From: Thermocatellispora tengchongensis
GTDB taxonomy: Bacteria; Actinomycetota; Actinomycetes; Streptosporangiales; Streptosporangiaceae
Reading direction: 5' to 3'
Assembly: GCF_014202315.1 (NCBI RefSeq)
Contig: NZ_JACHGN010000018.1
Coordinates: 62,001 to 126,000, forward strand
Length of the DNA stretch: 64,000 nucleotides
Part shown: positions 63,701 to 64,000 of the stretch, piece after piece
Position numbering within the stretch: the first letter of the stretch is position 1
Layout of the letters: each line of letters starts with the position of its first letter
Program-made: the position numbers and the translations under genes
The notes under the pieces: generated by a model
The model's database searches: none
What the model was told of the DNA's origin: nothing
Seen by the model: only the letters and a program-made list of their open reading frames with translations

Positions 63701-64000
63701 GGGTGCTTTCCGTTCTGGGAAGGTGCCGGAAGCGTTCGGCTTGCTGTATGCCGTGGCGAGGACCCGGCCCATGCACGACACGCCTGTCGCCCCGGGGGAT
63801 GTCCCTCGGCCGGTGACGCTGGCCAGTGGTGCGGCCCTGCCTCGTGTGATCTGCGTGAGTTCGTCCACGGTGACCGGTGGCGTTCATCAATATGCGCGCT
63901 TCGCCGCGCACTTCCGCGGGGAAAGGCACGTCTCGGCGCTTCCCCTGCTCGGCTACGCCTCCGGTGAGGCCCTGCCCGCCACGATCGACATCGCCCTCAG
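27738..64000 (+). CDS. Giant terminal type I PKS: eight modules plus thioesterase, 3'-truncated by the window
   Basis: A single frame runs from ATG 27738 to the end of the window without a stop: at least 12,087 residues, roughly 1.2-1.3 MDa. The N-terminal docking helix (residues 1-34, STEELIAALRGSLVDNERLR) precedes KS1 at residue 35. KS domains start at residues 35, 1597, 3151, 4708, 6262, 7819, 9376 and 10931, so units repeat every 1,554-1,562 residues. Modules 1-7 are KS-AT-KR-ACP; module 8 is KS-AT-ACP followed by the beginning of a TE (from about residue 12,035; VICVSSS, GGVHQYARFA). All ATs are malonyl type (GHSVGE, HAFH). All seven KRs are B-type with intact Lys, Ser, Tyr and Asn. There is no DH or ER. 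It should add seven same-configuration hydroxy acetate units and one keto acetate unit, then release the chain. The TE active site lies beyond the window. Frame continuity was checked at the KS, AT, KR and ACP sites of each module. Confidence 0.95.
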   Translation, partial: MASSTEELIAALRGSLVDNERLRRQNKRFIAALSEPIAIVGMGCRFPGGVRAPEDFWELLVSGTDAVSAFPVDRGWDSGMLGAPGFDGAMSSAAQGGFIHDAGDFDPGFFGISPREALAMDPQQRLLLETSWEALERAGIDPRSLRGSQTGVFAGGTPTGYGAGLEGSGSEGYVLTGTSGAVISGRVSYVLGLEGPSVTVDTACSSSLVALHLALQSLRSGESTLALAGGVTVMATPVGFAAFAEQQGLASDGRCKSFGAGADGTGWGEGAAILVLERLSDARRHGHRVLAVVRGSAVNQDGASNGLSAPNGPSQQRVIRAALASARLSTSDVDVVEAHGTGTVLGDPIEAQALLATYGQDRPEDRPLWLGSVKSNIAHTQAAAGAAGVVKMVLALQHGMLPKSLHSQEPSPHVDWSAGHVRLLSEPVPWPAGDSPRRAGVSAFGISGTNAHVIIEEAPPAGSGGRREGQDSQDDVAADSAATPDGSPRVLTGTPPAWLVSGHTEAALAAQAARLASLVQQGAGLDPVDVAWSLATTRSTFEHRAVVLGADADELVSGVAALAAGDPAAGVISGVVPAGRVGRVGFVFAGQGAQRAGMGRELYEASPVFAAAFDEACALLEAELGLAVRDVVLGAGDDSAGSARADQTLFAQTGLFAVEVGLVALLAAAGIVPDVVAGHSVGEIAAAYAAGVLTLQDACRLVANRARLMQDLPSGGAMAAIGASEAEVLAELAGVEGVSLAAVNGPSSVVISGEAAAVERVVEEWRGRGRRVRRLRVSHAFHSALMDPVLDELGEVAAGLAYASPSVTWVGALSGEVVTAPEAGYWPEQARGAVRFADAVTTMAGLGVSVFIEIGPDGTLSGMGASALESDARFIPMLNPSVPAADAVLTGLAKAHVEGVTVDWAAVLEPGQQVDLPTYAFQRQRFWPQSSQTPAGRPQIGSGTEAEAQFWAAVERGDVAGLAGALEVDAQRPFSEVLPVLASWRQREREEARAADVRYRISWAPVADPPVSRLAGTWLVVAGPSGVDLAAECVRALSARGADAVVVPVAAEDVSREVLAGRIGEVAGDGRVAGVLSLLALEEAPLPDHPYVASGLAGSVGLVQALGDAGVDAPLWMVTQGAVAAGAREFVSRPVQAQVLGLGRVLAMESPDRWGGLVDLPVVFDGRAAGRLVGVLAGCGEDQVAIRAAGIFGRRLVRAPRPVGAPESAVRDSFARGTVLVTGGTGALGGRVGVWLAERGAARVVLWSRSGPGAAGIAALAARMAAAGTAVAVMAGDVARKDEVAGLLGWIAADGPALAGVMHTAGVLDDGVLDRMSPARLGNVLAAKAGGAVHLDELTAHLNLSAFVLFSSAAATFGAGGQGNYAAANAFLDALADNRRGRGLAATSVAWGAWAGGGMAQSATVEQRIGSGPTRALDPDLALQVLGQALEDGEAGLTVSDIDWSQIAMGLSDPEQVPFLRELPDIRALVPAGGAVVAESRPAGELAVRLVGRPSEEQEEILTELVRAEAAAVLHHPSPEAIEADRAFSDVGFDSLTAVELRNRLSALGGVRLPATLIFDYPTPAQLARYLRSEFLGDAADVPAAAATPAVAVVDGDPIAIVGMGCRYPGGVRSPEQLWELVVSGTDAVSGFPVDRGWDIGMLDGAALSAAQGGFLYDAGEFDPGFFGISPREALAMDPQQRLLLETSWEALERAGIQPRSLRGSQTGVFAGGTPTGYGVGLEGSGSESFLLTGTAGAVLSGRVSYVLGLEGPSVTVDTACSSSLVTLHLAAQALRAGECSLALASGVTVMATPAAFAAFAEQQGLASDGRCKSFAAGADGTGWAEGVGVLVLERLSDARRNGHPVLAVVAGSAVNQDGASNGLTAPNGPAQQRVIRAALASARLSAADVDVVEAHGTGTVLGDPIEAQALLATYGQGRPEDRPLWLGSVKSNIAHTQAAAGAAGVMKMVLAMQHGLLPKSLHADEPSPHVDWTAGNIRLLAEPQEWPADGRPRRAGVSSFGISGTNAHVIIEEAPEPVAEDAIGEGLPGGMPAENAPVPVLAGGPLMWLVSGRSAQALAGQAGRLVTHVAGHPELDPGDVAWSLATTRSTFEHRAAVWGGDRGELVSGLEAVSAGRSVRRAVSGAAPAGGPGRVGFVFAGQGAQRAGMGRELYEASPVFAAAFDEACALLEAELDVAVRDVVLGAGDDSAGLDRADQTLFAQTGLFAVEVGLVALLAAAGIVPDVVAGHSVGEIAAAYAAGVLTLQDACRLVANRARLMQDLPSGGAMAAIGASEAEIAPALGDEPGVSLAAVNGPSSVVISGEAAAVERIAEQWRGRGRRVRRLRVSHAFHSALMDPVLDELGEVAAGLQHASPTVTWVGALSGEVVTAPEAGYWPEQARGAVRFADAVATMAGLGVSVFIEIGPDGTLSGMGASVLDQELDARFIPVLNPSVPAAEAVLAGLAQAHVQGVKVDWPAVLPAGQRVDLPTYAFQQQRFWPEISLAPGAGAGVLSAGSGSAMEAQFWAAVERGDVAGLAGALEVDAQRPFSEVLPVLASWRQREREEARAADVRYRISWAPVADPQVSRLAGTWLVVAGPSGVDLAAECVRALGARGADAVVVPVAAEDVSREVLAARIGEVAGDGRVAGVLSLLALEEAPLPDHPYVASGLAGSVGLLQALGDAGIEAPLWMVTQGAVAAGAREFVSRPVQAQVLGLGRVLAMESPDRWGGLVDLPETWDARSAGRLVGVLAGCGEDQVAIRAAGIFGRRLVRAPRPVGAPDSTVRASFSQGTVLVTGGTGALGGRVGVWLAERGAARVVLWSRSGPEAAGISRLAARMAAAGTAVAVMAGDVASRSDVAGLLGWIAADGPALAGVMHTAGVLDDGVLDRMSPARLGNVLAAKAGGAVHLDELTAGLDLSAFVLFSSAAATFGAGGQGNYAAANAFLDALADNRRGRGLAATSLAWGAWAGGGMAQSDATVARRVAGGPSTALDPDVALQVLGQALEDGEVGLTVSAIDWSQIAMGLSDPEQVPFLRELPDIRALVAAGGAATTESRTAGELAVRVAGRPLAEQHEILTELVRSEAAAVLHHPTPEAIEADRAFSDLGFDSLTAVELRNRLSALAGVRLPATLIFDYPTPAQLARHLRSELLGDAPDVPAVPMATVVDGDPIAIVGMGCRYPGGVRSPEQLWELVVSGTDAVSGFPVDRGWDIGMLDGAALSAAQGGFLYDAGEFDPGFFGISPREALAMDPQQRLLLETSWEALERAGIQPRSLRGSQTGVFAGGTPTGYGVGLEGSGSESFLLTGTSGAVLSGRVSYVLGLEGPSVTVDTACSSSLVTLHLAAQALRAGECSLALASGVTVMATPAAFAAFAEQQGLASDGRCKSFAAGADGTGWAEGVGVLVLERLSDARRNGHPVLAVVAGSAINQDGASNGLTAPNGPAQQRVIRAALANARLSTSDVDVVEAHGTGTVLGDPIEAQALLATYGQGRPEDRPLWLGSVKSNIAHTQAAAGAAGVMKMVLAMQHGLLPKSLHADEPSPHVDWTAGNIRLLAEPQEWPADGRPRRAGVSSFGISGTNAHVIIEEAPSLVPELESVPEGADAADEATAQDVPVLAGGPLMWLVSGRSAQALAAQAGRLLSHVVARPELDPADVAWSLATTRSIFEHRAAVWGGDRGELVSGLEAVSAGRSVGRAVSGAAPAGGPGRVGFVFAGQGAQRAGMGRELYEASPVFAAAFDRAADLLEIELGVSVRDVVLGGVGDDGAGPERADQTLFAQTGLFAVEVGLVALLAAAGIVPDVVAGHSVGEIAAAYAAGVLTLRDACRLVANRARLMQDLPSGGAMAAIGASEAEVLAGLAGVEGVSLAAVNGPSSVVVSGDEAAVDEVVREWRERGRRVRRLRVSHAFHSALMDPVLDELGEVAAGLQHASPTVTWVGALSGEVVTAPEAGYWPEQARGAVRFADAVATMAGLGVSVFIEIGPDGTLSGMGPATLTEEVPFIPMLNPSLPAAEAVLAALAQAHVVGMPVDWAAVLEPGQRVDLPTYAFQQQRFWPEISLAPGAGAGALPAGSGSAMEAQFWAAVERGDVAGLAGALEVDAGSRLDEVLPVLASWRQREREASAVADVRYRVSWVPVADPEPTRLTGTWLVVAGPSGVDLAAECVRVLGARGADAVVVPVAAEDVSREVLAGRIGEVAGDGRVAGVLSLLALEEVPLPDHVFVPSGLAGSVGLVQALGDAGVDAPLWMVTRGAVAAGARESVSSPVQAHVLGLGRVLAMESPDRWGGLVDLPVAFDTRAAARLVGVLAGCGEDQVAIRAAGIFGRRLVRAPRPVGAPESAVRDSFSRGTVLVTGGTGALGGRVGVWLAERGAARVVLWSRSGPGAAGVAGLAARIAAAGTAVAVMAGDVASRSEVAGLLGWIAADGPALAGVMHTAGVLDDGVLDRMSPARLGNVLAAKVGGAVHLDELTAHLDLSAFVLFSSAAATFGAGGQGNYAAANAFLDALADNRRGRGLAATSLAWGAWAGGGMAQSDATVARRVAGGPSSALDPDVALQVLGQALEDGEAGLTVSAIDWSQIAMGLSDPEQVPFLRELPDIRALVPAGGAVVGESRPAGELAVRLVGRTSEEQEEILTELVRAEAAAVLHHPTPEAIEADRAFSDVGFDSLTAVELRNRLSALAGVRLPATLIFDYPTPAQLARHLRSELLGDVADVPAAAVPVAAAVVDGDPIAIVGMGCRYPGGVRSPEQLWELVVSGTDAVSSFPVDRGWDAGLLGDGATAQGGFVYDAGEFDPGFFGISPREALAMDPQQRLLLETSWEALERAGIQPRSLRGSQTGVFAGGTPTGYGVGLEGSGSESFLLTGTAGAVLSGRVSYVLGLEGPSVTVDTACSSSLVTLHLAAQALRAGECSLALASGVTVMATPAAFAAFAEQQGLASDGRCKSFSAGADGTGWAEGVGVLVLERLSDARRNGHPVLAVVAGSAINQDGASNGLTAPNGPAQQRVIRAALASARLSAADVDAVEAHGTGTVLGDPIEAQALLATYGQDRPEDRPLWLGSVKSNIAHTQAAAGAAGVMKMVLAMQHGLLPKSLHADEPSPHVDWTAGNIRLLAEPQEWPADGRPRRAGVSSFGISGTNAHVIIEEAPEPVAEEAIGEGLPGGMPAENAPVPVLADGPVAWLVSARSGQALAAQAGRLLSHVVARPDLDPADVAWSLATTRSIFEHRAVVLGAGADELVMGLGALAAGERVAGVISGVVPAGRVGRVGFVFAGQGAQRAGMGRELYEASPVFAAAFDRAADLLEIELGVSVRDVVLGGVGDDGAGPERADQTLFAQTGLFAVEVGLVALLAAAGIVPDVVAGHSVGEIAAAYAAGVLTLQDACRLVANRARLMQDLPSGGAMAAIGASEAEMAAALEGEPGVSLAAVNGPSSVVISGEAAAVERIVEDWRGRGRRVRRLRVSHAFHSALMDPVLDELGEVAAGLELAAPKVSWVGALSGELIAVPEAGYWAAQTRQPVRFADAVATMAGLGVSVFIEIGPDGTLSGMGPATLTEEVPFIPMLNPSLPAAEAVLAGLARAHVQGVKVDWPAVLPAGQRVGLPTYAFQQQRFWPEVSLAPGAGAGVLSAGSGSAMEAQFWAAVERGDVAGLAGALEVDAGSRLDEVLPVLASWRQREREEARAADVRYRVSWVPVADPQVPRLAGTWLLVAGPSGVDLAAECVRALGAQGARVVVAPVAAEDVSREVLAARIGEVAEGGPVAGVVSLLALEETPLADHVFVPSGLAGSVGLLQALGDAGIEAPLWMVTRGAVAAGAGEWVSRPVQAQVLGLGRVLAMESPDRWGGLVDLPVVFDARAATRLVGVLAGCGEDQVAIRAAGIFGRRLVRAPRPAGAPESAVRDSFARGTVLVTGGTGALGGRVGVWLAERGAARVVLWSRSGPEAAGVSRLAARMATAGTAVAVMAGDVASRSDVAGLLGWIAADGPALAGVMHTAGVLDDGVLDRMSPARLGNVLAAKAGGAVHLDELTADLDLSAFVLFSSAAATFGAGGQGNYAAANAFLDALADNRRGRGLAATSVAWGAWAGGGMAQSDATVARRVAGGPSSALDPDLALQVLGQALEDGEAGLTVSAIDWSQIAAALSDPAQVPFLRELPDIRAFAPAGGGVVAESRPAGELAVRLVGRAAEEQEEILTELVRAEAAAVLHHPSPEAIEADRAFSDVGFDSLTAVELRNRLSALAGVRLPATLIFDYPTPVQLARYLRSELLGNVADVPAAAAAPAVAVVDGDPIAIVGMGCRYPGGVRSPEQLWELVVSGTDAVSGFPVDRGWDIGLLGAPGLDGATAQGGFLYDAGEFDPAFFGISPREALAMDPQQRLLLETSWEALERAGIQPRSLRGSQTGVFAGGTPTGYGVGLEGSGSESFLLTGTAGAVLSGRVSYVLGLEGPSVTVDTACSSSLVTLHLAAQALRAGECSLALASGVTVMATPAAFAAFAEQQGLASDGRCKSFAAGADGTGWAEGVGVLVLERLSDARRNGHPVLAVVAGSAVNQDGASNGLTAPNGPAQQRVIRAALASARLSTSDVDVVEAHGTGTVLGDPIEAQALLATYGQGRPEDRPLWLGSVKSNIAHTQAAAGAAGVMKMVLAMQHGLLPKSLHADEPSPHVDWTAGNIRLLAEPQEWPANGRPRRAGVSSFGISGTNAHVIIEEAPEPVAEDAIGEGFFDGMPVEDVPVPVPVLSGGPLMWLVSGRSAQALAGQAGRLLSHVVARPELDPADVAWSLATTRSAFEHRAAVWGADRAELVSGLEAVSAGRSVSRLLLGAAPAGGPGRVGFVFAGQGAQRAGMGRELYEASPVFAAAFDEACALLEAELGVSVRDVVLGGVGDDGAGPERADQTLFAQTGLFAVEVGLVALLGAAGIVPDVVAGHSVGEIAAAYAAGVLTLQDACRLVAGRARLMQDLPSGGAMAAIGASEAEMAAALEGEPGVSLAAVNGPESVVISGEAAAVERIVEDWRGRGRRVRRLRVSHAFHSALMDPVLDELGEVAAGLELAAPKVSWVGALSGELIAVPEAGYWAAQARQPVRFADAVATMAGLGVSVFIEIGPDGTLSGMGASVLDQESDARFIPVLNPSVPAAEAVLTGLAQAHVQGVKVDWPAVLPAGQRVGLPTYAFQQQRFWPEISLAQAALRPQIGSGTEAETQFWAAVERGDLAGLTGALEVDAQQPFSEVLPVLASWRQRDREASAVADVRYRVSWVPVADPQLSRLSGTWLVVAGPSGVDLAAECVRALGAQGARAVVAPVAAEDVSREVLAARIGEVAEGGLVAGVLSLLALEEAPLPDHAFVPSGLAGSVGLMQGLGDAGVNAPLWMVTQGAVAAGAREFVSSPVQAQVLGLGRVLAMESPDRWGGLVDLPETWDARAATRLAGVLAGCGEDQVAIRAAGIFGRRLVRAPRPVGAPDSSVRDSFSRGTVLVTGGTGALGGRVGVWLAERGAARVVLWSRSGPGAAGIAGLAARIAAAGTAVAVLAGDVARKDEVAALLEWIAADGPALAGVMHTAGVLDDGVLDRMSPARLGNVLAAKAGGAVHLDELTAHLDLSAFVLFSSAAATFGAGGQGNYAAANAFLDALADNRRGRGLAATSLAWGAWAGGGMAQSDATVARRVAGGPSSALDPDVALQVLGQALEDGEAGLTVSAIDWSQIAAALSDPAQVPFLRELPDIRAFVPAGGAVVGESRPAGELAVRLVGRPSEEQEEILTELVRAEAAAVLHHPTPEAIEADRAFSDVGFDSLTAVELRNRLSALGGVRLPATLIFDYPTPAQLARHLRSELLGDAPDVPAVPMATVVDGDPIAIVGMGCRYPGGVRSPEQLWELVVSGTDAVSGFPVDRGWDIGLLGAPGLDGATAQGGFLYDAGEFDPGFFGISPREALAMDPQQRLLLETSWEALERAGIQPRSLRGSQTGVFAGGTPTGYGVGLEGSGSESFLLTGTAGAVLSGRVSYVLGLEGPSVTVDTACSSSLVTLHLAAQALRAGECSLALASGVTVMATPAAFAAFAEQQGLASDGRCKSFSAGADGTGWAEGVGVLVLERLSDARRNGHPVLAVVAGSAINQDGASNGLTAPNGPAQQRVIRAALASARLSAADVDAVEAHGTGTVLGDPIEAQALLATYGQDRPEDRPLWLGSVKSNIAHTQAAAGAAGVMKMVLAMQHGLLPKSLHADEPSPHVDWTAGNIRLLAEPQEWPADGRPRRAGVSSFGISGTNAHVIIEEAPLLVPELESPPADEDADTVTVEEAPVPVLTGGPLMWLVSGRSAQALAAQAGRLLSHVVARPELDPADVAWSLATTRSIFEHRAAVWGGDRGELVSGLEAVSAGRSVGRAVSGAAPAGGPGRVGFVFAGQGAQRAGMGRELYEASPVFAAAFDEACALLEAELDVAVRDVVLGVGDDGAGLERADQTLFAQTGLFAVEVGLVALLAAAGIVPDVVAGHSVGEIAAAYAAGVLTLRDACRLVANRARLMQDLPSGGAMAAIGASEAEVLAELAGVEGVSLAAVNGPSSVVISGAAAAVERIAEQWRERGRRVRRLRVSHAFHSALMDPVLDELGEVAAGLQHASPTVTWVGALSGEVVTAPEAGYWPEQARGAVRFADAVATMAGLGVSVFIEIGPDGTLSGMGPATLSEEVPFIPVLNPSLPAAEAVLAGLARAHVQGVKVDWPAVLPAGQRVDLPTYAFQQQRFWPEVSLAQAVGRLQVGGATEAEAQFWAAVERGDLAGLTGALEVDAQRPFSEVLPVLASWRQRDREASAVADVRYRVSWVPVADPQVSRLAGTWLVVAGPSGVDLAAECVRALDAQGARVVVAPVSAEDVSREVLAGRIGEVAGDGPVAGVLSLLALEETPLPDHPYVAAGVAGSVGLVQALEDAGIGAPLWMVTQGAVAAGAQESVSRPVQAQVLGVGRVLPMESPDRWGGLVDLPVVFDGRAAGRLVGVLAGCGEDQVAIRAAGIFGRRLVRAPRPVGAPDFTVRDSFSRGTVLVTGGTGALGRRVGAWLAERGAARVVLWSRSGPEAAGVSRLAARMAAAGTAVSVLSGDVARKDEVAALLGWIAADGPALAGVMHTAGVLDDGVLDRMSPARLGNVLAAKAGGAVHLDELTADLDLSAFVLFSSAAATFGAGGQGNYAAANAFLDALADNRRGRGLAATSLAWGAWAGGGMAQSDATVARRVAGGPSSALDPDVALQVLGQALEDGEAGLTVSAIDWSQIAMGLSDPEQVPFLRELPDIRALVAAGGAAVAESRPAGELAVRLVGRPSEEQEEILTELVRAEAAAVLHHPTPEAIEADRAFSDVGFDSLTAVELRNRLSALAGVRLPATLIFDYPTPAQLARHLRSELLGDAPDVPAAAVPVAAAVVDGDPIAIVGMGCRYPGGVRSPEQLWELVVSGTDAVSGFPVDRGWDIGMLDGAALSAAQGGFLYDAGEFDPGFFGISPREALAMDPQQRLLLETSWEALERAGIQPRSLRGSQTGVFAGGAPTGYGVGLEGSGSESFLLTGTSGAVLSGRVSYVLGLEGPSVTVDTACSSSLVTLHLAAQALRAGECSLALASGVTVMATPAAFAAFAEQQGLASDGRCKSFAAGADGTGWAEGVGVLVLERLSDARRNGHPVLAVVAGSAVNQDGASNGLTAPNGPAQQRVIRAALASARLSAADVDAVEAHGTGTVLGDPIEAQALLATYGQGRPEDRPLWLGSVKSNIAHTQAAAGAAGVMKMVLAMQHGLLPKSLHADEPSPHVDWTAGNIRLLAEPQEWPADGRPRRAGVSSFGISGTNAHVIIEEAPEPVAEDAIGEGFSEGMPVEDVPVPVLSGGPLMWLVSGRSGKALSAQAGRLLSHVVARPELDAADVAWSLATTRSIFEHRAVVLGAGADELVAGLGALAAGERVAGVISGAAPAGGPGRVGFVFAGQGAQRAGMGRELYEASPVFAAAFDRAADLLEIELGVSVRDVVLGGVGDDGAGPERADQTLFAQTGLFAVEVGLVALLAAAGIVPDVVAGHSVGEIAAAYAAGVLTLQDACRLVANRARLMQDLPSGGAMAAIGASEAEVLAELAGVEGVSLAAVNGPSSVVISGEAAAVERLVEEWRGRGRRVRRLRVSHAFHSALMDPVLEELGEVAAGLAYASPAVTWVGALSGEVVTAPEAGYWAAQARQPVRFADAVTTMAGLEVSVFIEIGPDGTLSGMGPATLSEEVPFIPVLNPSLPAAEAVLAGLARAHVQGVKVDWPAVLPAGQRVDLPTYAFQQQRFWPEVSLAPWVGAGVLPAGAGSAMEAQFWAAVERGDVAGLAGALEVDAGSRLDEVLPVLASWRQREREAAAVADVRYRVSWVPVADPEPARLTGTWLVVAGPSAVDQAAECVRALDAQGARAVVVSVAAEDVSREVLAVRIGEVLADSDPAGVVSLLALEETPLADHPYVPAGVAGSVGLMQALEDAGIGAPLWMVTQGAVAAGAQESVSRPVQAQVLGLGRVLPMESPDRWGGLIDLPVVFDARAAARLAGVLAGCGEDQVAIRAAGIFGRRLVRAPRPVGAPDSTVRDSFSQGTVLVTGGTGALGGRVGVWLAERGAARVVLWSRSGPGAAGIAALAARIAAAGTAVAVMAGDVARKDEVAALLGWIAADGPALAGVMHTAGVLDDGVLDRMSPARLGNVLAAKAGGAVHLDELTAHLDLSAFVLFSSAAATFGAGGQGNYAAANAFLDALADNRRGRGLAATSLAWGAWAGGGMAQSDATVARRVAGGPSTALDPDVALQVLGQALEDGEAGLTVSAIDWSQIAMGLSDPEQIPFLRELPDIRALVPAGGAVAPESRSAGELAVRMTGRASAEQHQILTELVRAEAAAVLHHPTPEAIEADRAFSDVGFDSLTAVELRNRLSALAGVRLPATLIFDYPTPARLAEYLKSELLGDTADVPAAVPVVTAETVGDPIVIVGMGCRYPGGVRSPEELWELVVSGTDAVSGFPVDRGWDIGMLDGAALSAAQGGFLYDAGEFDPGFFGISPREALAMDPQQRLLLETSWEALERAGIQPRSLRGSQTGVFAGGAPTGYGAGLEGSGSERFLLTGTSGAVLSGRVSYVLGLEGPSVTVDTACSSSLVTLHLAAQALRAGECSLALASGVMVMATPAAFAAFAEQQGLASDGRCKSFSAGADGTGWAEGVGVLVLERLSDARRNGHPVLAVVAGSAINQDGASNGLTAPNGPAQQRVIRAALASARLSTSDVDVVEAHGTGTVLGDPIEAQALLATYGQGRPEDRPLWLGSVKSNIAHTQAAAGAAGVMKMVLAMQHGLLPKSLYADEPSPHVDWTAGNIRLLAEPQEWPANGRPRRAGVSSFGISGTNAHVIIEEAPPLVAEPEPEPGPGDEDADTVTVEDAPVLTGGPLVWLVSGRSGKALAAQADRLAAHVAARMELDLTDVAWSLATTRSTFEHRAVVLGAGADELVSRVAALAAGEPAAGVVSGAVPAGGPGRVGFVFAGQGAQRAGMGRELYDASPVFAAAFDRAADLLEIELGVSVRDVVLGVAGGDGPDGDGPARADQTLFAQTGLFAVQVGLVALLGAAGVVPDAVAGHSVGEIAAAYAAGVLSLEDACRLVAARARLMQDLPGGGAMAAIGASEAEIAAALEGEPEVSLAALNGPESVVISGEAAAVERIVEEWRERGRRVRRLRVSHAFHSARMDPVLDELGEVAAGLAYASPAVTWVGALSGEVVTAPEAGYWAAQARQPVRFADAVTTMAGLGVSVFIEIGPDGTLSGMGQAALTGEARFVPMLNPSLPAAEAVLTGLARAHVEGVTVDWPAVLKPGQRVDLPTYAFQQQRFWPQVSLTLGAGAGTLPAGSGSATQAQSRAAVERGDDAGPAVAPEVDAGGPLGEEQSVAAWRRELSGLGEAQQDELLRDLVLRHVAAVLGHSDASAVDPERHFFELGFDSFGATELRNSLAKAVGWQFPLMAVFDSESSAGLARWLRRELVTAEKTGQATPAADDTVAELFRGAFRSGKVPEAFGLLYAVARTRPMHDTPVAPGDVPRPVTLASGAALPRVICVSSSTVTGGVHQYARFAAHFRGERHVSALPLLGYASGEALPATIDIAL
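27840..32468 (+). other. Giant PKS module 1: KS-AT(malonyl)-KR(B)-ACP
   Basis: Key codons: KS Cys 28347, AT Ser 29775, KR Tyr 31830, ACP Ser 32340. The KS is the odd one of the array. It has LVALHLALQSLRSGESTLAL and AAILVLERL, close to the module D KS of the previous protein, where KS2-KS8 share LVTLHLAAQALRAGECSLAL and VGVLVLERL. It is the only KS here that receives its chain from another protein. The KR-ACP region has its own SATVEQRIGSG segment. It yields one hydroxy acetate unit. Confidence 0.93.
32526..37140 (+). other. Giant PKS module 2: KS-AT(malonyl)-KR(B)-ACP
   Basis: Key codons: KS Cys 33018, AT Ser 34428, KR Tyr 36498, ACP Ser 37011. This is the first copy with the amplified KS type. 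The KS-AT linker is of the EPVAEDAIGEG class. The AT is of the DEACALLEAEL class, shared with modules 1 and 6 and with the 5' part of module 5. The KR structural part has EVDAQRPFSEV. The KR has LDD and the SSAAATFGAGGQGNY loop, so B-type and active. Confidence 0.93.
37188..41802 (+). other. Giant PKS module 3: KS-AT(malonyl)-KR(B)-ACP
   Basis: Key codons: KS Cys 37680, AT Ser 39096, KR Tyr 41160, ACP Ser 41673. The KS-AT linker is of the LVPELES class. The AT is of the DRAADLLEIEL class, shared with modules 4, 7 and 8. The KR structural part has EVDAGSRLDEV. The KR catalytic half and the start of the ACP linker (41061-41413) are almost base-identical to module 5. Confidence 0.93.
41859..46463 (+). 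other. Giant PKS module 4: KS-AT(malonyl)-KR(B)-ACP
   Basis: Key codons: KS Cys 42345, AT Ser 43758, KR Tyr 45822, ACP Ser 46335. The segment before the AT (GVISGVVPAGRVGRVGF, about 43427-43480) matches module 1 rather than modules 2, 3, 5 and 6. The late AT has LELAAPKVSWVGALSGEL, shared only with module 5. The KR-ACP linker has IAAALSDPAQVPF, again shared with module 5. All catalytic residues are present. Confidence 0.93.
46521..51143 (+). other. Giant PKS module 5: KS-AT(malonyl)-KR(B)-ACP, mosaic
   Basis: Key codons: KS Cys 47019, AT Ser 48438, KR Tyr 50502, ACP Ser 51015. The AT changes class inside about 40 bp near 48232-48335: DEACALLEAEL as in modules 1 and 2, then GVSVRDVVLGGVGDDGAGPE as in modules 3, 4 and 7. 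The KR structural part starts RPQIGSGTEAE and has EVDAQQPFSEV. The KS-AT linker contains a short in-frame CCGGTG repeat (about 47845-47868). Confidence 0.93.
51192..55805 (+). other. Giant PKS module 6: KS-AT(malonyl)-KR(B)-ACP
   Basis: Key codons: KS Cys 51690, AT Ser 53106, KR Tyr 55164, ACP Ser 55677. The KS-AT linker (LLVPELES, DEDADTVTVE) groups with module 8. The AT belongs to the DEACALLEAELDVAV class with a slightly shorter VLGVGDDGAGLE loop. The KR structural part has GDLAGLTGALEVDAQRPFSEV-type sequence as in module 5. All catalytic residues are intact. Confidence 0.93.
55863..60473 (+). other. Giant PKS module 7: KS-AT(malonyl)-KR(B)-ACP
   Basis: Key codons: KS Cys 56355, AT Ser 57768, KR Tyr 59832, ACP Ser 60345. 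The segment before the AT is mosaic: GERVAGVISG as in module 4, then AAPAGGPGRVGF as in modules 2, 3, 5 and 6 (junction near 57440-57455). The post-AT segment (58558-58710, AMEAQFWAAVERGD to EVDAGSRLDEV) is the closest intact relative of the KR scar in module 8. This is the last reducing module and should set the C5 hydroxyl of the product. Confidence 0.93.
60528..63640 (+). other. Giant PKS module 8: KS-AT(malonyl)-ACP, KR deleted
   Basis: Key codons: KS Cys 61020, AT Ser 62448, ACP Ser 63513. The KS begins DPIVIVG where the others have DPIAIVG. The AT contains a duplicated GDGPDGDGPA loop (about 62305-62338). After the AT, a degenerate copy of the KR structural start (63238-63380) leads directly into the ACP linker, and the whole KR catalytic half is missing. 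The ACP (FFELGFDSFGATELRNSLAK) diverges from ACP1-7 and looks adapted to a terminal TE. The beta-ketone should be retained at C3. Confidence 0.93.
63238..63380 (+). pseudogene. Relic of a KR structural subdomain in the AT-ACP linker
   Basis: The segment reads GSGSATQAQSRAAVERGD, then PEVDAGGPLGEE and VAAWRREL. It aligns with GAGSAMEAQFWAAVERGD, EVDAGSRLDEV and LASWRQRER at 58558-58710 in module 7. Conserved hydrophobic and aromatic residues are lost (QFW to QSR). The remaining KR, roughly 1.5 kb, is absent. The frame is kept, so this is a fossil linker inside a functional gene. Confidence 0.85.
63660..64000 (+). other. Thioesterase domain, N-terminal part
   Basis: Downstream of the last ACP, a linker (TVAELFRGAFRSGKVPEAFG) leads to the first strands of an alpha/beta-hydrolase thioesterase: LPRVICVSSSTVTGGVHQYA and FAAHFRGERHVSALPLLGYA. 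This matches the usual start of chain-releasing TEs of macrolide and polyene PKSs. The GxSxG serine and the rest of the triad lie right of the window. The TE marks this as the last protein of the assembly line. Confidence 0.92.
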
